This document shows positions 7,986-16,193 of a stretch of DNA of 64,000 nt, piece after piece (the first letter of the stretch is position 1; each line of letters opens with the position of its first letter). Position numbers and translations under genes: made by a program. Origin of the DNA: Bradyrhizobium sp. LTSP849 (GTDB lineage Bacteria; Pseudomonadota; Alphaproteobacteria; Rhizobiales; Xanthobacteraceae). The notes beneath the pieces are model-generated. The model ran no database searches, was not told the origin of the DNA, and saw nothing but the letters and a program-made list of their open reading frames with translations. The stretch lies in the NCBI RefSeq assembly GCF_000938255.1, contig NZ_JYMR01000001.1:1-64000 (forward strand), given 5' to 3'.

Positions 7986-9155
7986 ATGAGTGAAGAACAC
8001 CACAGCGAAGATCACGCCGACATCCGCGAAGCCGTCGCAAAGCTTTGCGCGCAGTTTCCCGGCGAATATTGGCGCAAGCTCGATCGCGAGATGGCCTACC
8101 CCAAGGCCTTCGTCGATGCGCTGACGGAGGCCGGCTATCTCTCTGTGCTGATCCCCGAGGAATATGGCGGCGCGGGCCTGAAGCTCTCGGCCGCTGCGGC
8201 GATCCTCGAGGAGATCCAGCGCGCCGGCTGCAATGGCGGCGGCTGCCACGCCCAGATGTATACGATGGGCACGGTGCTGCGGCACGGCAGCGACGAGCAA
8301 AAAGCAAAGTATCTGCCGAAAGTGGCGAGCGGCGAATTGCGGCTGCAAGCCTTCGGCGTCACCGAGCCGACCAGCGGCACCGACACGACCTCGCTGAAGA
8401 CCTTCGCGCGCAAGGACGGCAATGCCGGCTACATCGTCAACGGCCAGAAGATCTGGACCAGCCGGGCCGAGCATTCCGACCTGATGCTCCTGCTGGCGCG
8501 GACCACGCCGAAGGATGAGGTCAAGAAGCGCACCGACGGCCTCTCGGTGTTCATCGTCGACATGCGCGAGGCGAAGAACAAGGGGCTGGAGATCCGCCCC
8601 ATTCGCACCATGATGAATCACGCCACCACCGAGGTGTTCTTCACCGACATGAAGGTGCCGGCGGAAAATCTGATCGGCGAGGAAGGTAAGGGTTTTCGCT
8701 ACATCCTCTCCGGCATGAATGCCGAGCGCATCCTGATCGCGGCCGAGTGCGTCGGCGATGCCAAATGGTTCATCGCCAAGGCCACGAACTATGCCAAGGA
8801 GCGCGCGGTGTTCGGCCGGCCGATCGGCCAAAATCAAGGCATCCAGTTCCCGATCGCGAAGGCCTACGCCGCGATGCGCGCCGCCGAGCTGATGGTGAAG
8901 GAAGCCACGCGCAAATACGAGGCCGGGCTCGACTGCGGTGCGGAGGCCAACATGGCCAAGATGCTGGCGGCGGATGCTTCGTGGGAAGCGGCGAATGCCT
9001 GCGTCCAGACCCATGGCGGTTTCGGCTTCGCCGAGGAATATGACGTCGAGCGCAAATTCCGCGAGACACGACTCTACCAGGTGGCGCCGATCTCGACCAA
9101 CCTGGTGCTGTCCTTCATCGCCGAGCACGTGCTCGGCATGCCCCGCTCGTACTGA
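7986..9155 (+). CDS. Acyl-CoA dehydrogenase
   Basis: 389 residues with the acyl-CoA dehydrogenase fold: FAD/substrate segment FGVTEPTSGTDTTSLKT, NGQKIWTSRAEHSDLMLLL, the helical C-terminal domain ERAVFGRPIGQNQGIQFP, and THGGFGFAEEYDVERKFRE. These FAD enzymes introduce a 2,3 double bond into acyl-CoA and pass electrons to ETF. Where many family members have a YEGT glutamate, this one reads RLYQVAPIST, so the base may be elsewhere, as in isovaleryl-CoA dehydrogenase. GGGAA precedes the ATG at 7986; an in-frame ATG at 7902 lies upstream of the operator and lacks a signal. First gene of an operon with a CoA-transferase and a hydratase. Confidence 0.93.
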   Translation: MSEEHHSEDHADIREAVAKLCAQFPGEYWRKLDREMAYPKAFVDALTEAGYLSVLIPEEYGGAGLKLSAAAAILEEIQRAGCNGGGCHAQMYTMGTVLRHGSDEQKAKYLPKVASGELRLQAFGVTEPTSGTDTTSLKTFARKDGNAGYIVNGQKIWTSRAEHSDLMLLLARTTPKDEVKKRTDGLSVFIVDMREAKNKGLEIRPIRTMMNHATTEVFFTDMKVPAENLIGEEGKGFRYILSGMNAERILIAAECVGDAKWFIAKATNYAKERAVFGRPIGQNQGIQFPIAKAYAAMRAAELMVKEATRKYEAGLDCGAEANMAKMLAADASWEAANACVQTHGGFGFAEEYDVERKFRETRLYQVAPISTNLVLSFIAEHVLGMPRSY

Positions 9156-9164
9156 GGTCGCGCC

Positions 9165-10268
9165 ATGGGAGCATTGGACGGGATCAGGGTGATTGCGGTC
9201 GAGCAGGCCGTGGCGGCGCCATTCTGCTCGTCGCGGCTGGCGGACGCCGGCGCGGAAGTGATCAAGATCGAGCGGCCCGAGGGCGATTTCGCCCGCGGCT
9301 ATGACGCGGCGGCCAAGGGCCAAAGCAGCTATTTCGTCTGGCTCAACCGCGGCAAGCAATCGGCGGTGGTCGATCTCGCGACCAAGGAGGGCCGTGCCGA
9401 GCTGGAAAAGCTGATCGCGAGCGCGGACGTGCTGGTGCAGAACCTCAAGCCGGGCTCGATGGACAAGCTTGGCTTCTCCCGCGAACGATTGCTGAAGGAC
9501 TATCCGAAGCTGATCTCCTGCACGATTACCGGCTATGGTGACGAGGGCCCCTACGCGCATCGCAAGGCCTATGATTTGCTGATCCAGGCCGAAAGCGGCC
9601 TTGCCTCGATCACCGGCAATCCCGACGGCGCCTCGCGCGTCGGCATGTCCATCGTCGACGTCGCGACCGGCGCGACCGCACATGCGGCGATCCTGGAAGC
9701 GCTGATTGCACGCGGGCGGACCGGCAAGGGCTGTGACATCCGCATCTCCATGTTCGACGTGATGGCCGACTGGTGCACCGTGCCGCTGCTCAACTCGGAG
9801 GCCGGCAATCCGCCGAAGCGCATGGGGCTGCGCCATCCCTCGATCGCACCCTACGGCGTATTCACGTCGAAGGACGGCAAGGACATTCTGATCTCGATCC
9901 AGAGCGAGCGCGAGTGGAAGACGCTCTGCGCCGGAGTGCTGGACCAGCCGAACCTGCCCGCCGATCCGCGCGTCGCCAATATGGTGGAACGCGTGCGCAA
10001 CCGCGATTTCACCGACAAGACGGTCGCAGACAGCTTTGGCACGATGACGCGCAACGAGCTGCTGAAGCGGCTGTCCGATGCCGATATTGCGTTTGCCGAG
10101 GTCAACACCATGGCCGACCTCACCAAGCATCCGCATCTGCGCCGCATCGAGGTCGACACCCCGAACGGCCGCGTCAGCTATCCCGCGCCGGCACCGATCA
10201 TCGTCGGTGAGTCCCGCGCTTACGGCGCCGTCCCCGGCATCGGCGAACGTTCCCAATCAAAAAAGTAA
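9165..10268 (+). CDS. CaiB/BaiF-family CoA-transferase
   Basis: 367 residues of the family III CoA-transferases, which move CoA between carboxylic acids through an aspartyl-CoA intermediate. Seen: N-terminal LDGIRVIAVEQAVAAPFCS, DAGAEVIKIERPEGDFAR, the WLNRGKQSAVVDL segment, and VGMSIVDVATG, whose Asp is the expected catalytic residue. GAGG precedes the ATG. It lies nine bases after the acyl-CoA dehydrogenase and 14 before a mesaconyl-CoA-hydratase-like gene. This grouping suggests activation and breakdown of an organic acid, possibly a branched or unsaturated C4-C5 dicarboxylate, but the donor and acceptor are unknown. Confidence 0.93.
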   Translation: MGALDGIRVIAVEQAVAAPFCSSRLADAGAEVIKIERPEGDFARGYDAAAKGQSSYFVWLNRGKQSAVVDLATKEGRAELEKLIASADVLVQNLKPGSMDKLGFSRERLLKDYPKLISCTITGYGDEGPYAHRKAYDLLIQAESGLASITGNPDGASRVGMSIVDVATGATAHAAILEALIARGRTGKGCDIRISMFDVMADWCTVPLLNSEAGNPPKRMGLRHPSIAPYGVFTSKDGKDILISIQSEREWKTLCAGVLDQPNLPADPRVANMVERVRNRDFTDKTVADSFGTMTRNELLKRLSDADIAFAEVNTMADLTKHPHLRRIEVDTPNGRVSYPAPAPIIVGESRAYGAVPGIGERSQSKK

Positions 10269-10282
10269 CAGAGCGAGGCGTC

Positions 10283-11134
10283 ATGACCGAGAAGCTCGAC
10301 ATCGATCATTTGCGGCAATGGATCGGCCGCAGCACGGAGGCCACCGACATCGTCACCGCGCAGCTCGTCAAGGGCCTGCGCGCGACGCTGTTCCAGGAGG
10401 TCGGCGAACCCAAAAAGGGCGACGCCTCGCCGTTCACGACGCATTGGTGCCTGGCGCAGCCGGTATTTCCGATGTCGATGCTCGGCCCCGACGGCCACCC
10501 GACCCGCGGCGGCTTCCTGCCGCCGGTGCCGCTGCCGCGCCGGATGTGGGCCGGCGGCGAGATCGAATTCCTCGAACCCTTGCGCGTCGGCGATGAATCC
10601 ACGCGCACTTCGCACATTGCCGATGTGCAGATGAAGACGGGCTCGACCGGCACGCTGTGCTTCGTCTCGGTCGAGCACAGCATCTCCTCGCCGCGCGGCA
10701 CAGCCATCCGCGAGCGGCAGGACATCGTCTATCGTGAGATGACGACCAGCGCGCCCGCGACGGCAAAGGCTCCGCCTCCGCCGCCGAAGGCGCAGCACCG
10801 CGAGACCCATGTCTCCGATCCCGTGCTGCTGTTTCGTTATTCCGCACTGACCTTCAACGGCCACCGCATCCATTACGACCGCGACTACGTGACCAAGGTC
10901 GAGGGCTATCCGGGCCTGATCTTCCACGGCCCGTTGCAGGCGGCGTTCATCGTCGAGATGGCGGCCAAGCTGCGCAGCGGCAAGGCGCCGAAGAAGTTCA
11001 CCTATCGCGGACTGCAACCGCTGTTCGAGGGCACGGAGTTTTCCATCAACGCCAACGACAGCGGCGAGAGCATGGAGCTGTGGACTGCGAACGCGGAGGG
11101 GCAGCCGACGATGAAGGGGACGGCGGTGTGGTGA
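10283..11134 (+). CDS. FAS1-like/MaoC dehydratase, mesaconyl-C4-CoA hydratase type
   Basis: 283 residues. The N-terminal half is a FAS1-like dehydratase hotdog (FTTHWCLAQPVFPMSMLGPD, PRRMWAGGEIEFLEPLRVGD), then a Pro/Ala-rich linker near 155-175, then a second hotdog carrying the MaoC-like SALTFNGHRIHYDRDYV and YPGLIFHGPLQAAFIVEM. This double-hotdog layout is that of mesaconyl-C4-CoA hydratase and itaconyl-CoA hydratases, which add water to an unsaturated acyl-CoA. It follows the CaiB gene by 14 bases with GAGG before its ATG, so it is the last gene of the operon. Substrate is inferred from family and context only. Confidence 0.88.
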   Translation: MTEKLDIDHLRQWIGRSTEATDIVTAQLVKGLRATLFQEVGEPKKGDASPFTTHWCLAQPVFPMSMLGPDGHPTRGGFLPPVPLPRRMWAGGEIEFLEPLRVGDESTRTSHIADVQMKTGSTGTLCFVSVEHSISSPRGTAIRERQDIVYREMTTSAPATAKAPPPPPKAQHRETHVSDPVLLFRYSALTFNGHRIHYDRDYVTKVEGYPGLIFHGPLQAAFIVEMAAKLRSGKAPKKFTYRGLQPLFEGTEFSINANDSGESMELWTANAEGQPTMKGTAVW

Positions 11135-11139
11135 TGTTC

Positions 11140-11217
11140 GTCATTGCGAGCGCAGCGAAGCAATCCGAAGTCTTTCCGCGGTGACAGACTGGATTGCTTC
11201 GCTGCGCTCGCAATGAC
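11140..11217. repeat. Hairpin repeat, GTCATTGCGAGCGCAGCGAAG family
   Basis: 78 bases starting GTCATTGCGAGCGCAGCGAA and ending TTCGCTGCGCTCGCAATGAC; the arms are 20-base perfect reverse complements. A half copy (GGATTGCTTCGCTGCGCTCA followed by CAATGACG) is at 33680-33709, fused to another repeat. Confidence 0.9.
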
Positions 11218-11259
11218 GGGTGGGGTTGACAGCGTCTATAACAATACGGGACGGAAACC

Positions 11260-12882
11260 ATGTCGAAGAACGGCAAAGCAAGCGCCAAATCCGTCACCGT
11301 CAAGCAGGCGACCCTCGACCTGCTGCGCTCGTTCGGCATCAGGCGCGTGTTCGGCAATCCCGGCTCGACCGAGCTGCCGTTCCTCAGCGACTGGCCCGAC
11401 GACATCGACTACGTGCTGGCACTTCAGGAGGCCTCCGCCGTCGGCATGGCGGACGGCTACGCACAGGCGACGCGCAATGCCGGCTTCGTCAATCTGCATT
11501 CGGCGGCCGGCGTCGGCAACGCGCTCGGCAACATCTACACCGCGCATCGCAACCAGACCCCGCTTGTCATCACCGCGGGCCAGCAGGCGCGCTCGATCTT
11601 GCCGCTCCAGGCGTTTCTTTATGCCGAGCGCGCGTCGGAATTCCCGCGACCTTACGTCAAATACAGCGTCGAGCCGGCGCGGCCCGAGGACGTGCCGGCC
11701 GCGATCGCGCGCGCCTATTACACTGCGATGCAGCCGCCCTGCGGGCCGACCTTCGTGTCGATCCCGATCGACGATTGGACGCACGCGACGGCGCCGGTCG
11801 AGGCACGCAAGGTCAGCCGCGAGATCGGCCCCGAACCGGAGGCGATGAAGGCGCTGGCGAAGGCGCTCGGCGCTAGCAAAAGCCCCGCGCTCGTCGTCGG
11901 CCCCGGCGTCGATCGCGCCGGCGCAGTCGATCTGATGGTGCGCGTCGCCGAGAAGGCCAAGGCGAGCGTCTGGGTCAGCCCATTCTCGGCGCGCTGCTCC
12001 TTCCCGGAGCGGCATCCGCAATTTGCGGGCTTCCTCCACGCCTCGCCTGCACAGCTATCCGACGCGTTGCGCGAGCACGACGTCGTGGTCGTGGTTGGCG
12101 CGCCGGTCTTCACCTTTCATGTCGAGGGTCACGCGTCGATCTTCGATGGCGGCGCGACGATCTTCCAGATCACGGATGATCCGGATGCGGCGGCGGTGAC
12201 CCCGGTCGGCACCAGCATCATCGCGACGATGAAGCCGGCGCTTAGCGCGCTGCTCGACCTGTTGCCGGAGAGCAAACGCGCGACGCCAAAGGGCCGCACA
12301 TTGCCGCCGGCACCGCAAGCTGGCGATCCGCTCCCGGTGGAGTTCCTGCTGCACTCGCTGTCGCAAGCGATGCCGGAGGACTCGTCACTCGTCGAAGAAA
12401 TCCCCTCACACCGGCCGGCGATGCAGAAATTCATGCCGATGCGCGGCCAGGACAGCTTTTACACCATGGCGAGCGGCGGCCTCGGCTACTCCCTTCCGGC
12501 CGCCGTCGGCATGGCGTTGGGCAAGCCGAAGAGCCGCACGGTCTGCCTGATCGGCGACGGCTCGGCGATGTATTCGATCCAGGCGCTGTGGACCGCCGCA
12601 CAACGCAAACTGCCGCTCACCATCGTCGTCATCAACAATTCCGGCTACGGCGCGATGCGCTCGTTCAGCCAGGTGATGCAGGTGCGCAACGTGCCCGGGC
12701 TGGAGCTGCCGGGGATCGATTTCGTGCGGCTCGCCGAGGGCATGGGCTGCCATGCGGTGCGCGTGAGCAAGGCGGCGGAGCTGGGCGACGCGCTCAAGCG
12801 CGGGATGGCGCATGAAGGCACCAGCCTCGTCGAGGTCGTCGTGGATTCGGCGGTGCCGGTGTTGTACGGGCAGAAGCATTAA
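11260..12882 (+). CDS. mdlC: Benzoylformate decarboxylase (ThDP enzyme)
   Basis: 540 residues matching benzoylformate decarboxylase, which converts benzoylformate to benzaldehyde and CO2 with thiamine diphosphate and Mg, the third step of the mandelate pathway. Seen: FGNPGSTELPFL with Ser36, LQEASAVGMADGYAQA with the cofactor Glu57, NLHSAAGVGNALG with His80, GAPVFTFHVEG with His287, and the ThDP motif GDGSAMYSIQALWTAA followed by NNSGYGAMRSF. These match the catalytic Ser/His/His set of Pseudomonas MdlC. No mandelate racemase, mandelate dehydrogenase or benzaldehyde dehydrogenase gene is adjacent, so the substrate source is unclear. Isolated between two repeats, probably monocistronic. Confidence 0.93.
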   Translation: MSKNGKASAKSVTVKQATLDLLRSFGIRRVFGNPGSTELPFLSDWPDDIDYVLALQEASAVGMADGYAQATRNAGFVNLHSAAGVGNALGNIYTAHRNQTPLVITAGQQARSILPLQAFLYAERASEFPRPYVKYSVEPARPEDVPAAIARAYYTAMQPPCGPTFVSIPIDDWTHATAPVEARKVSREIGPEPEAMKALAKALGASKSPALVVGPGVDRAGAVDLMVRVAEKAKASVWVSPFSARCSFPERHPQFAGFLHASPAQLSDALREHDVVVVVGAPVFTFHVEGHASIFDGGATIFQITDDPDAAAVTPVGTSIIATMKPALSALLDLLPESKRATPKGRTLPPAPQAGDPLPVEFLLHSLSQAMPEDSSLVEEIPSHRPAMQKFMPMRGQDSFYTMASGGLGYSLPAAVGMALGKPKSRTVCLIGDGSAMYSIQALWTAAQRKLPLTIVVINNSGYGAMRSFSQVMQVRNVPGLELPGIDFVRLAEGMGCHAVRVSKAAELGDALKRGMAHEGTSLVEVVVDSAVPVLYGQKH

Positions 12883-12886
12883 TAAG

Positions 12887-13013
12887 GTCGTCCCGGCGAA
12901 GGCCGGGACCCATACCGCGTGATCTATCGATTGTACCCAGCGCTAATCCCGAACAACCAATCTTCGCCAAATTTCTCCCTGGGGTTATGGGTCCCGGCCT
13001 TCGCCGGGACGAC
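12887..13013. repeat. Hairpin repeat, GTCGTCCCGG family, copy 1 (127 bases)
   Basis: Begins GTCGTCCCGGCGAAGGCCGG and ends GGCCTTCGCCGGGACGAC; the core carries ACCCATACCGCG on the left and CTCCCTGGGGTTATGGGT on the right. Copies at 33532-33658 and 38787-38913 are also exactly 127 bases; a longer variant is at 44474-44617. The core is asymmetric, so orientation can be assigned. Confidence 0.92.
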
Positions 13014-13041
13014 ACTGAGTTTTTGACGCGAGCGCCCTGAA

Positions 13042-13818
13042 CTACGACGCCAGAAATCCCCCGTCCGCCGCGAGCACGTGCCCTACAACATAGGACGACG
13101 CGTCGGACGACAGCCACACCACCGCTTCCGCCACCTCCTCCGGGCTCCCCATCCGCCGCAGCGGCAGGCCTGCGGCTACGGTCGCGACATCGCCGACGCC
13201 GGCGCGCAGCATCATGTCGGTGACGACGCGACCGGGGGCGATCGCGTTGATGCGGATGCCGCGCGGGGCGTTTTCCATGGCGGCCGAGCGGGTGAGCGAG
13301 ATCGCGGCCGCCTTCGAGGCCGAGTAGAGCGAGAAGCCGGGATTGGGATTGCGCACGCCGCTGACGGAGGCGTTGACGACGATACTGCCGCGCCCCTGCG
13401 CCAGCATTGCCGGCAATTGATGGCGCAGGCACAGGAACAGCGCGCGCACATTGGTGTCGAACACGCTGTCGTAGACGTCCATGCCCTGCTCTTCCAGCGA
13501 CGCACGGCGCTCCTGAAAGCCGGCATTGTTGAAGGCAACGTCAAGCCGGCCGCAACGCTCCACGGCTGTGCCGACCAGACGTTCGACCTCCTCCTCTCGC
13601 GTGATATCCGTCCTGACTGCGATCGCGTCGGTTCCGAGCTCCCGGCACGCCGCAGCGGTCGCTTCAATCTCGGCCTCGCGCCGGCCGGCAACAACAATGG
13701 CTTCCGCGCCCTCTGACGCCATCCGCAACGCGGTGGCGCGGCCGATGCCGCTGCCGCCGCCCGTCACCAGACAGACCTTGCCCTTCATCCGCTCGCCGGC
13801 CGGCAAAGTTCCGCTCAT
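13042..13818 (-). CDS. Short-chain dehydrogenase/reductase (classical SDR)
   Basis: 258 residues. Rossmann nucleotide loop GGGSGIG, NNAG, the Ser of VNASVSG, and the active-site YSASK are all present, so it should be an active NAD(P)-dependent oxidoreductase. The residue after the second beta strand (AGRREAE) suggests NADP preference. The ATG at 13818 has GGAG seven bases upstream; an internal MKGK start ten codons later is possible. It is divergent from a MarR regulator, with a 29-bp perfect palindrome in the gap, so it is probably that regulator's target. Substrate unknown. Confidence 0.92.
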   Translation of the reverse strand: MSGTLPAGERMKGKVCLVTGGGSGIGRATALRMASEGAEAIVVAGRREAEIEATAAACRELGTDAIAVRTDITREEEVERLVGTAVERCGRLDVAFNNAGFQERRASLEEQGMDVYDSVFDTNVRALFLCLRHQLPAMLAQGRGSIVVNASVSGVRNPNPGFSLYSASKAAAISLTRSAAMENAPRGIRINAIAPGRVVTDMMLRAGVGDVATVAAGLPLRRMGSPEEVAEAVVWLSSDASSYVVGHVLAADGGFLAS

Positions 13819-13853
13819 GGTCCACTCCAAAACGCTTGCGTGCGTCCTTGCGC

Positions 13854-13882
13854 GCATATAGTTGTATGATACAACTATATGC
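13854..13882. promoter_or_regulatory. 29-bp perfect palindrome, likely MarR operator
   Basis: Two 14-base arms, GCATATAGTTGTAT and ATACAACTATATGC, are perfect reverse complements around one G at 13868. It lies between the divergent SDR start (13818) and the MarR start (13894), within or next to both promoters. The AT-rich, fully symmetric character in GC-rich DNA fits a MarR dimer site repressing both genes. Confidence 0.8.
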
Positions 13883-13893
13883 TGGGAGTCAAG

Positions 13894-14355
13894 ATGGCCG
13901 AGCTTGCGCTGATCGACGACATCCGCGCCGCCTCGCGCCTGATGGTGCGCGAGCTCGGCTTCATGGACGCGACGGTGGCGGCGACGAACTATCCAGCGTC
14001 GGCCGTCCACACCATTCTGGAGATCGGCATCCGCGGCCCGATGAATTCGGGCGAGCTTGGCGATTTCCTGCGCCTGGAAAAATCCAGCGTCAGCCGCATG
14101 GTGCGCAAGCTGATCGATTGCGGCGAGTTGCGGGAAACGCCGGACGCGGACGATGCACGCAGCAAGCTGTTGTCGCTGACGGCGAAGGGCCAGCGAACGC
14201 TGGCGGCGCTGCATGCGTTCGGACGGCAGCAGGTGGGCGGCGCGCTGGAGGCTTTGACGGAAGCGGAGCAGCGCACGGTGCGCGAGGGCATGATGCTCTA
14301 TGCGCGGGCGTTGCGGCAGAGCCGCGATGAGGATGAGGCGCAGTCGGCGGCGTAA
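13894..14355 (+). CDS. MarR-family transcriptional regulator
   Basis: 153 residues with the MarR winged helix: ILEIGIRGPMNSGELGDFLR, the recognition helix region LEKSSVSRMVRKLID, and the wing TPDADDARSKLLSLTAKGQR. I choose the ATG at 13894 because GGGAG lies five bases upstream; an upstream ATG at 13879 lies inside the operator palindrome. MarR proteins usually repress their own gene and a divergent neighbour and release DNA on binding a small aromatic or lipophilic ligand. The neighbour here is an SDR, and mdlC lies beyond it. Confidence 0.93.
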   Translation: MAELALIDDIRAASRLMVRELGFMDATVAATNYPASAVHTILEIGIRGPMNSGELGDFLRLEKSSVSRMVRKLIDCGELRETPDADDARSKLLSLTAKGQRTLAALHAFGRQQVGGALEALTEAEQRTVREGMMLYARALRQSRDEDEAQSAA

Positions 14356-14361
14356 GGACGC

Positions 14362-14449
14362 GTAGCCCGGATGGAGCGAAGCGCAATCCGGGGCCTGCGC
14401 ACGTCGCGGAAAGACCGTCCCGGATTTCGCTACGCTCCATCCGGGCTAC
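14362..14449. repeat. Hairpin repeat, GTAGCCCGGATGG family, copy 2
   Basis: 88 bases starting GTAGCCCGGATGGAGCGAAG and ending CGCTCCATCCGGGCTAC, the same family as 3901-3985. It lies between the convergent MarR and SDR genes. Confidence 0.9.
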
Positions 14450-14454
14450 GGATT

Positions 14455-15249
14455 CTACTTCCCGAACTCGTCCCGCATCTTCGCCTGGATCTTGGCCATG
14501 CCGCCGATCCAGCGGTCGTAATTCTCGGTCTTCTTGCGCATGTAGCCGAGCACCTGGGGGTGCGGGAGGATCAGGAACGACTCCTGATCGAGGCCGGCGA
14601 GCACGTCTTTCGCCACCTGCTCGGGCGTGAGGTCGCCGTCGCCGGATTGCGGGCCCTTCGGGATCGAGCGCAGCATGTTGGTGTCGACGCCCTGCGGGCA
14701 GAGGATCGAGACGCGGATGTTGTGGGCCTTGTGCGAGATCGCGAGATTTTCGGCAAAGCCGACCGCCGCGTGCTTGGTCGTCGAATAAGCCGGGCTGCCG
14801 ACCTGCGACAACAGGCCCGCGGCCGAGATCGTGTTGAGGAAATAGCCGCCGCCGCGCGCCTTCATGCGCGGCACAAGATGCCGCGCCGCATAGACATGGG
14901 CCATGACGTGGATCGCCCAGCTGCGCTGCCAGGGCTCGTCCGAGGCGCCGCCGGCATTCACCGACATCGGATCGAAGCCGCCGCCGATGCCGGCATTGGA
15001 GCAGAACAGCTCGATCGGCCCGAACTGGCGCTCGGTCTCCTCGATGACGTGGGTGATCTCTTTTTCCTGCGCGACGTCGCATCTGAAGGCAGCACCATCC
15101 ACCGTGGCAGCGACGGCTCTTGCGTTGGCGGCGTCCATGTCAGCGACCACGACCTTGGCTGCGCCCGCCTTGTGGAAGGCTTCGCACAGCGCCTTGCCGA
15201 TACCGTTGGCGCCGCCCGTGACGACCACGACCTTGCCGGTCACCTGCAT
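14455..15249 (-). CDS. Short-chain dehydrogenase/reductase
   Basis: 264 residues. Cofactor loop GGANGIG, the acidic VVVADMDAANARAV after beta strand 2 (favouring NAD), CSNAG, NTISAAG and YSTTK are present. The C-terminal extension ILPHPQVLGYMRKKTENYDRW is longer than in minimal SDRs. GAGGAG precedes the ATG. No operon partner: the MarR gene converges on it and the upstream Hly-III gene is separated by about 60 bases. Substrate unknown. Confidence 0.92.
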   Translation of the reverse strand: MQVTGKVVVVTGGANGIGKALCEAFHKAGAAKVVVADMDAANARAVAATVDGAAFRCDVAQEKEITHVIEETERQFGPIELFCSNAGIGGGFDPMSVNAGGASDEPWQRSWAIHVMAHVYAARHLVPRMKARGGGYFLNTISAAGLLSQVGSPAYSTTKHAAVGFAENLAISHKAHNIRVSILCPQGVDTNMLRSIPKGPQSGDGDLTPEQVAKDVLAGLDQESFLILPHPQVLGYMRKKTENYDRWIGGMAKIQAKMRDEFGK

Positions 15250-15310
15250 GCGACGTCTCCTCTTTTTTATTATCGCTTATATTATACCGCTTCGCGGGCC
15301 TGGGTCTTGC

Positions 15311-16006
15311 TCAGCTCAACACGAGGTCGAGCACCGCGGTATAATGGCACGCCGCGCCGGCCAAGACAAAGCCGTGCCAGATCGCATTCTGGAAACGCAG
15401 TCGGCGCCAGGCGTGGAAGATCACGCCGAGGCTGTAGAGCACCCCGCCCGCAAGCACGAAGCCCAGCGCCACCGCAGGCAGCGCCTTGACCACGGAATCA
15501 TAGAGCATCATGCCGCTCCAGCCCATCGCGAGATAGATGCCGACGGCCACGCGGTCGAACCGGCCGGGATAGCGAAGCTTCAGCACGATGCCGACGATCG
15601 CGACGCACCAGACACAGACGAGCAGCGCCAGCGCGAACACGCTGTCCTTCAGCTCCAGGATGAACGGCGTGTAGGTCGCAGCGATCAGCAAATAGATCGC
15701 GGAATGGTCGAACCGCCGCAGCAGCCATTTGACCGGCGAGACCGGCCAGAGATTATAGGTCGCCGACAGCACCAGCATCGACAGCAGGCCGGCGACATAG
15801 ATCGAGACGCCGACGATGTCGGTTGCGTCGGCATAGACCACCGCAAGCACCACCAGGACGGTCGCAGCGATGATGCCGGACAGCACACCGATGGCATGGA
15901 TGATGCCGTCGGCAATGATCTCGGCGCGATCGTAGTTCCAGCCGACCGCGTCGGCGGCGGCGTGGACGGAGTTGGAGGCGAACTGTTTCAGCGTGAAGAC
16001 AGGCAT
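15311..16006 (-). CDS. Hemolysin III / PAQR-family membrane protein
   Basis: 231 residues with about seven hydrophobic segments. The conserved PAQR elements are visible: GIIHAIGVLSG in the first helix, FDHSAIYLLIAATYTP, and near the end IFHAWRRLRFQNAIWHGFVL and AACHYTAV, whose histidines and aspartate form the family's metal site. Bacterial members are annotated hemolysin III but their role in most bacteria is unclear; relatives are seven-helix hydrolases. The start at 16006 (MPVFTLKQF) suits the family; the frame stays open upstream to 16084. Encoded alone, upstream of the SDR on the same strand. Confidence 0.88.
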   Translation of the reverse strand: MPVFTLKQFASNSVHAAADAVGWNYDRAEIIADGIIHAIGVLSGIIAATVLVVLAVVYADATDIVGVSIYVAGLLSMLVLSATYNLWPVSPVKWLLRRFDHSAIYLLIAATYTPFILELKDSVFALALLVCVWCVAIVGIVLKLRYPGRFDRVAVGIYLAMGWSGMMLYDSVVKALPAVALGFVLAGGVLYSLGVIFHAWRRLRFQNAIWHGFVLAGAACHYTAVLDLVLS

Positions 16007-16193
16007 GGCGGTCCGGAGGCGTCGATAGGTGTCCAATATTGGTCTTTCGCAGTTAACGCGGCGTTCAAAGGCGGCTTCGCCCAAGAAGGCGGTGGAAGTA
16101 TGAAGCTTGATTTTCCTCAGGCAGTTGCCACTTTTGTGACTAGTCCGTTTTGCCTATTTGGCCGCCACCCTCGCCCGAGACCCTCTCATTCAC

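Noticed and set aside
7959..10256. A 765-codon open frame on the minus strand opposite the acyl-CoA dehydrogenase and CaiB genes
   Set aside because: It mirrors two genes with strong family motifs, is rich in His, Arg and Gly as antisense of GC-rich codons is, and shows no domain.
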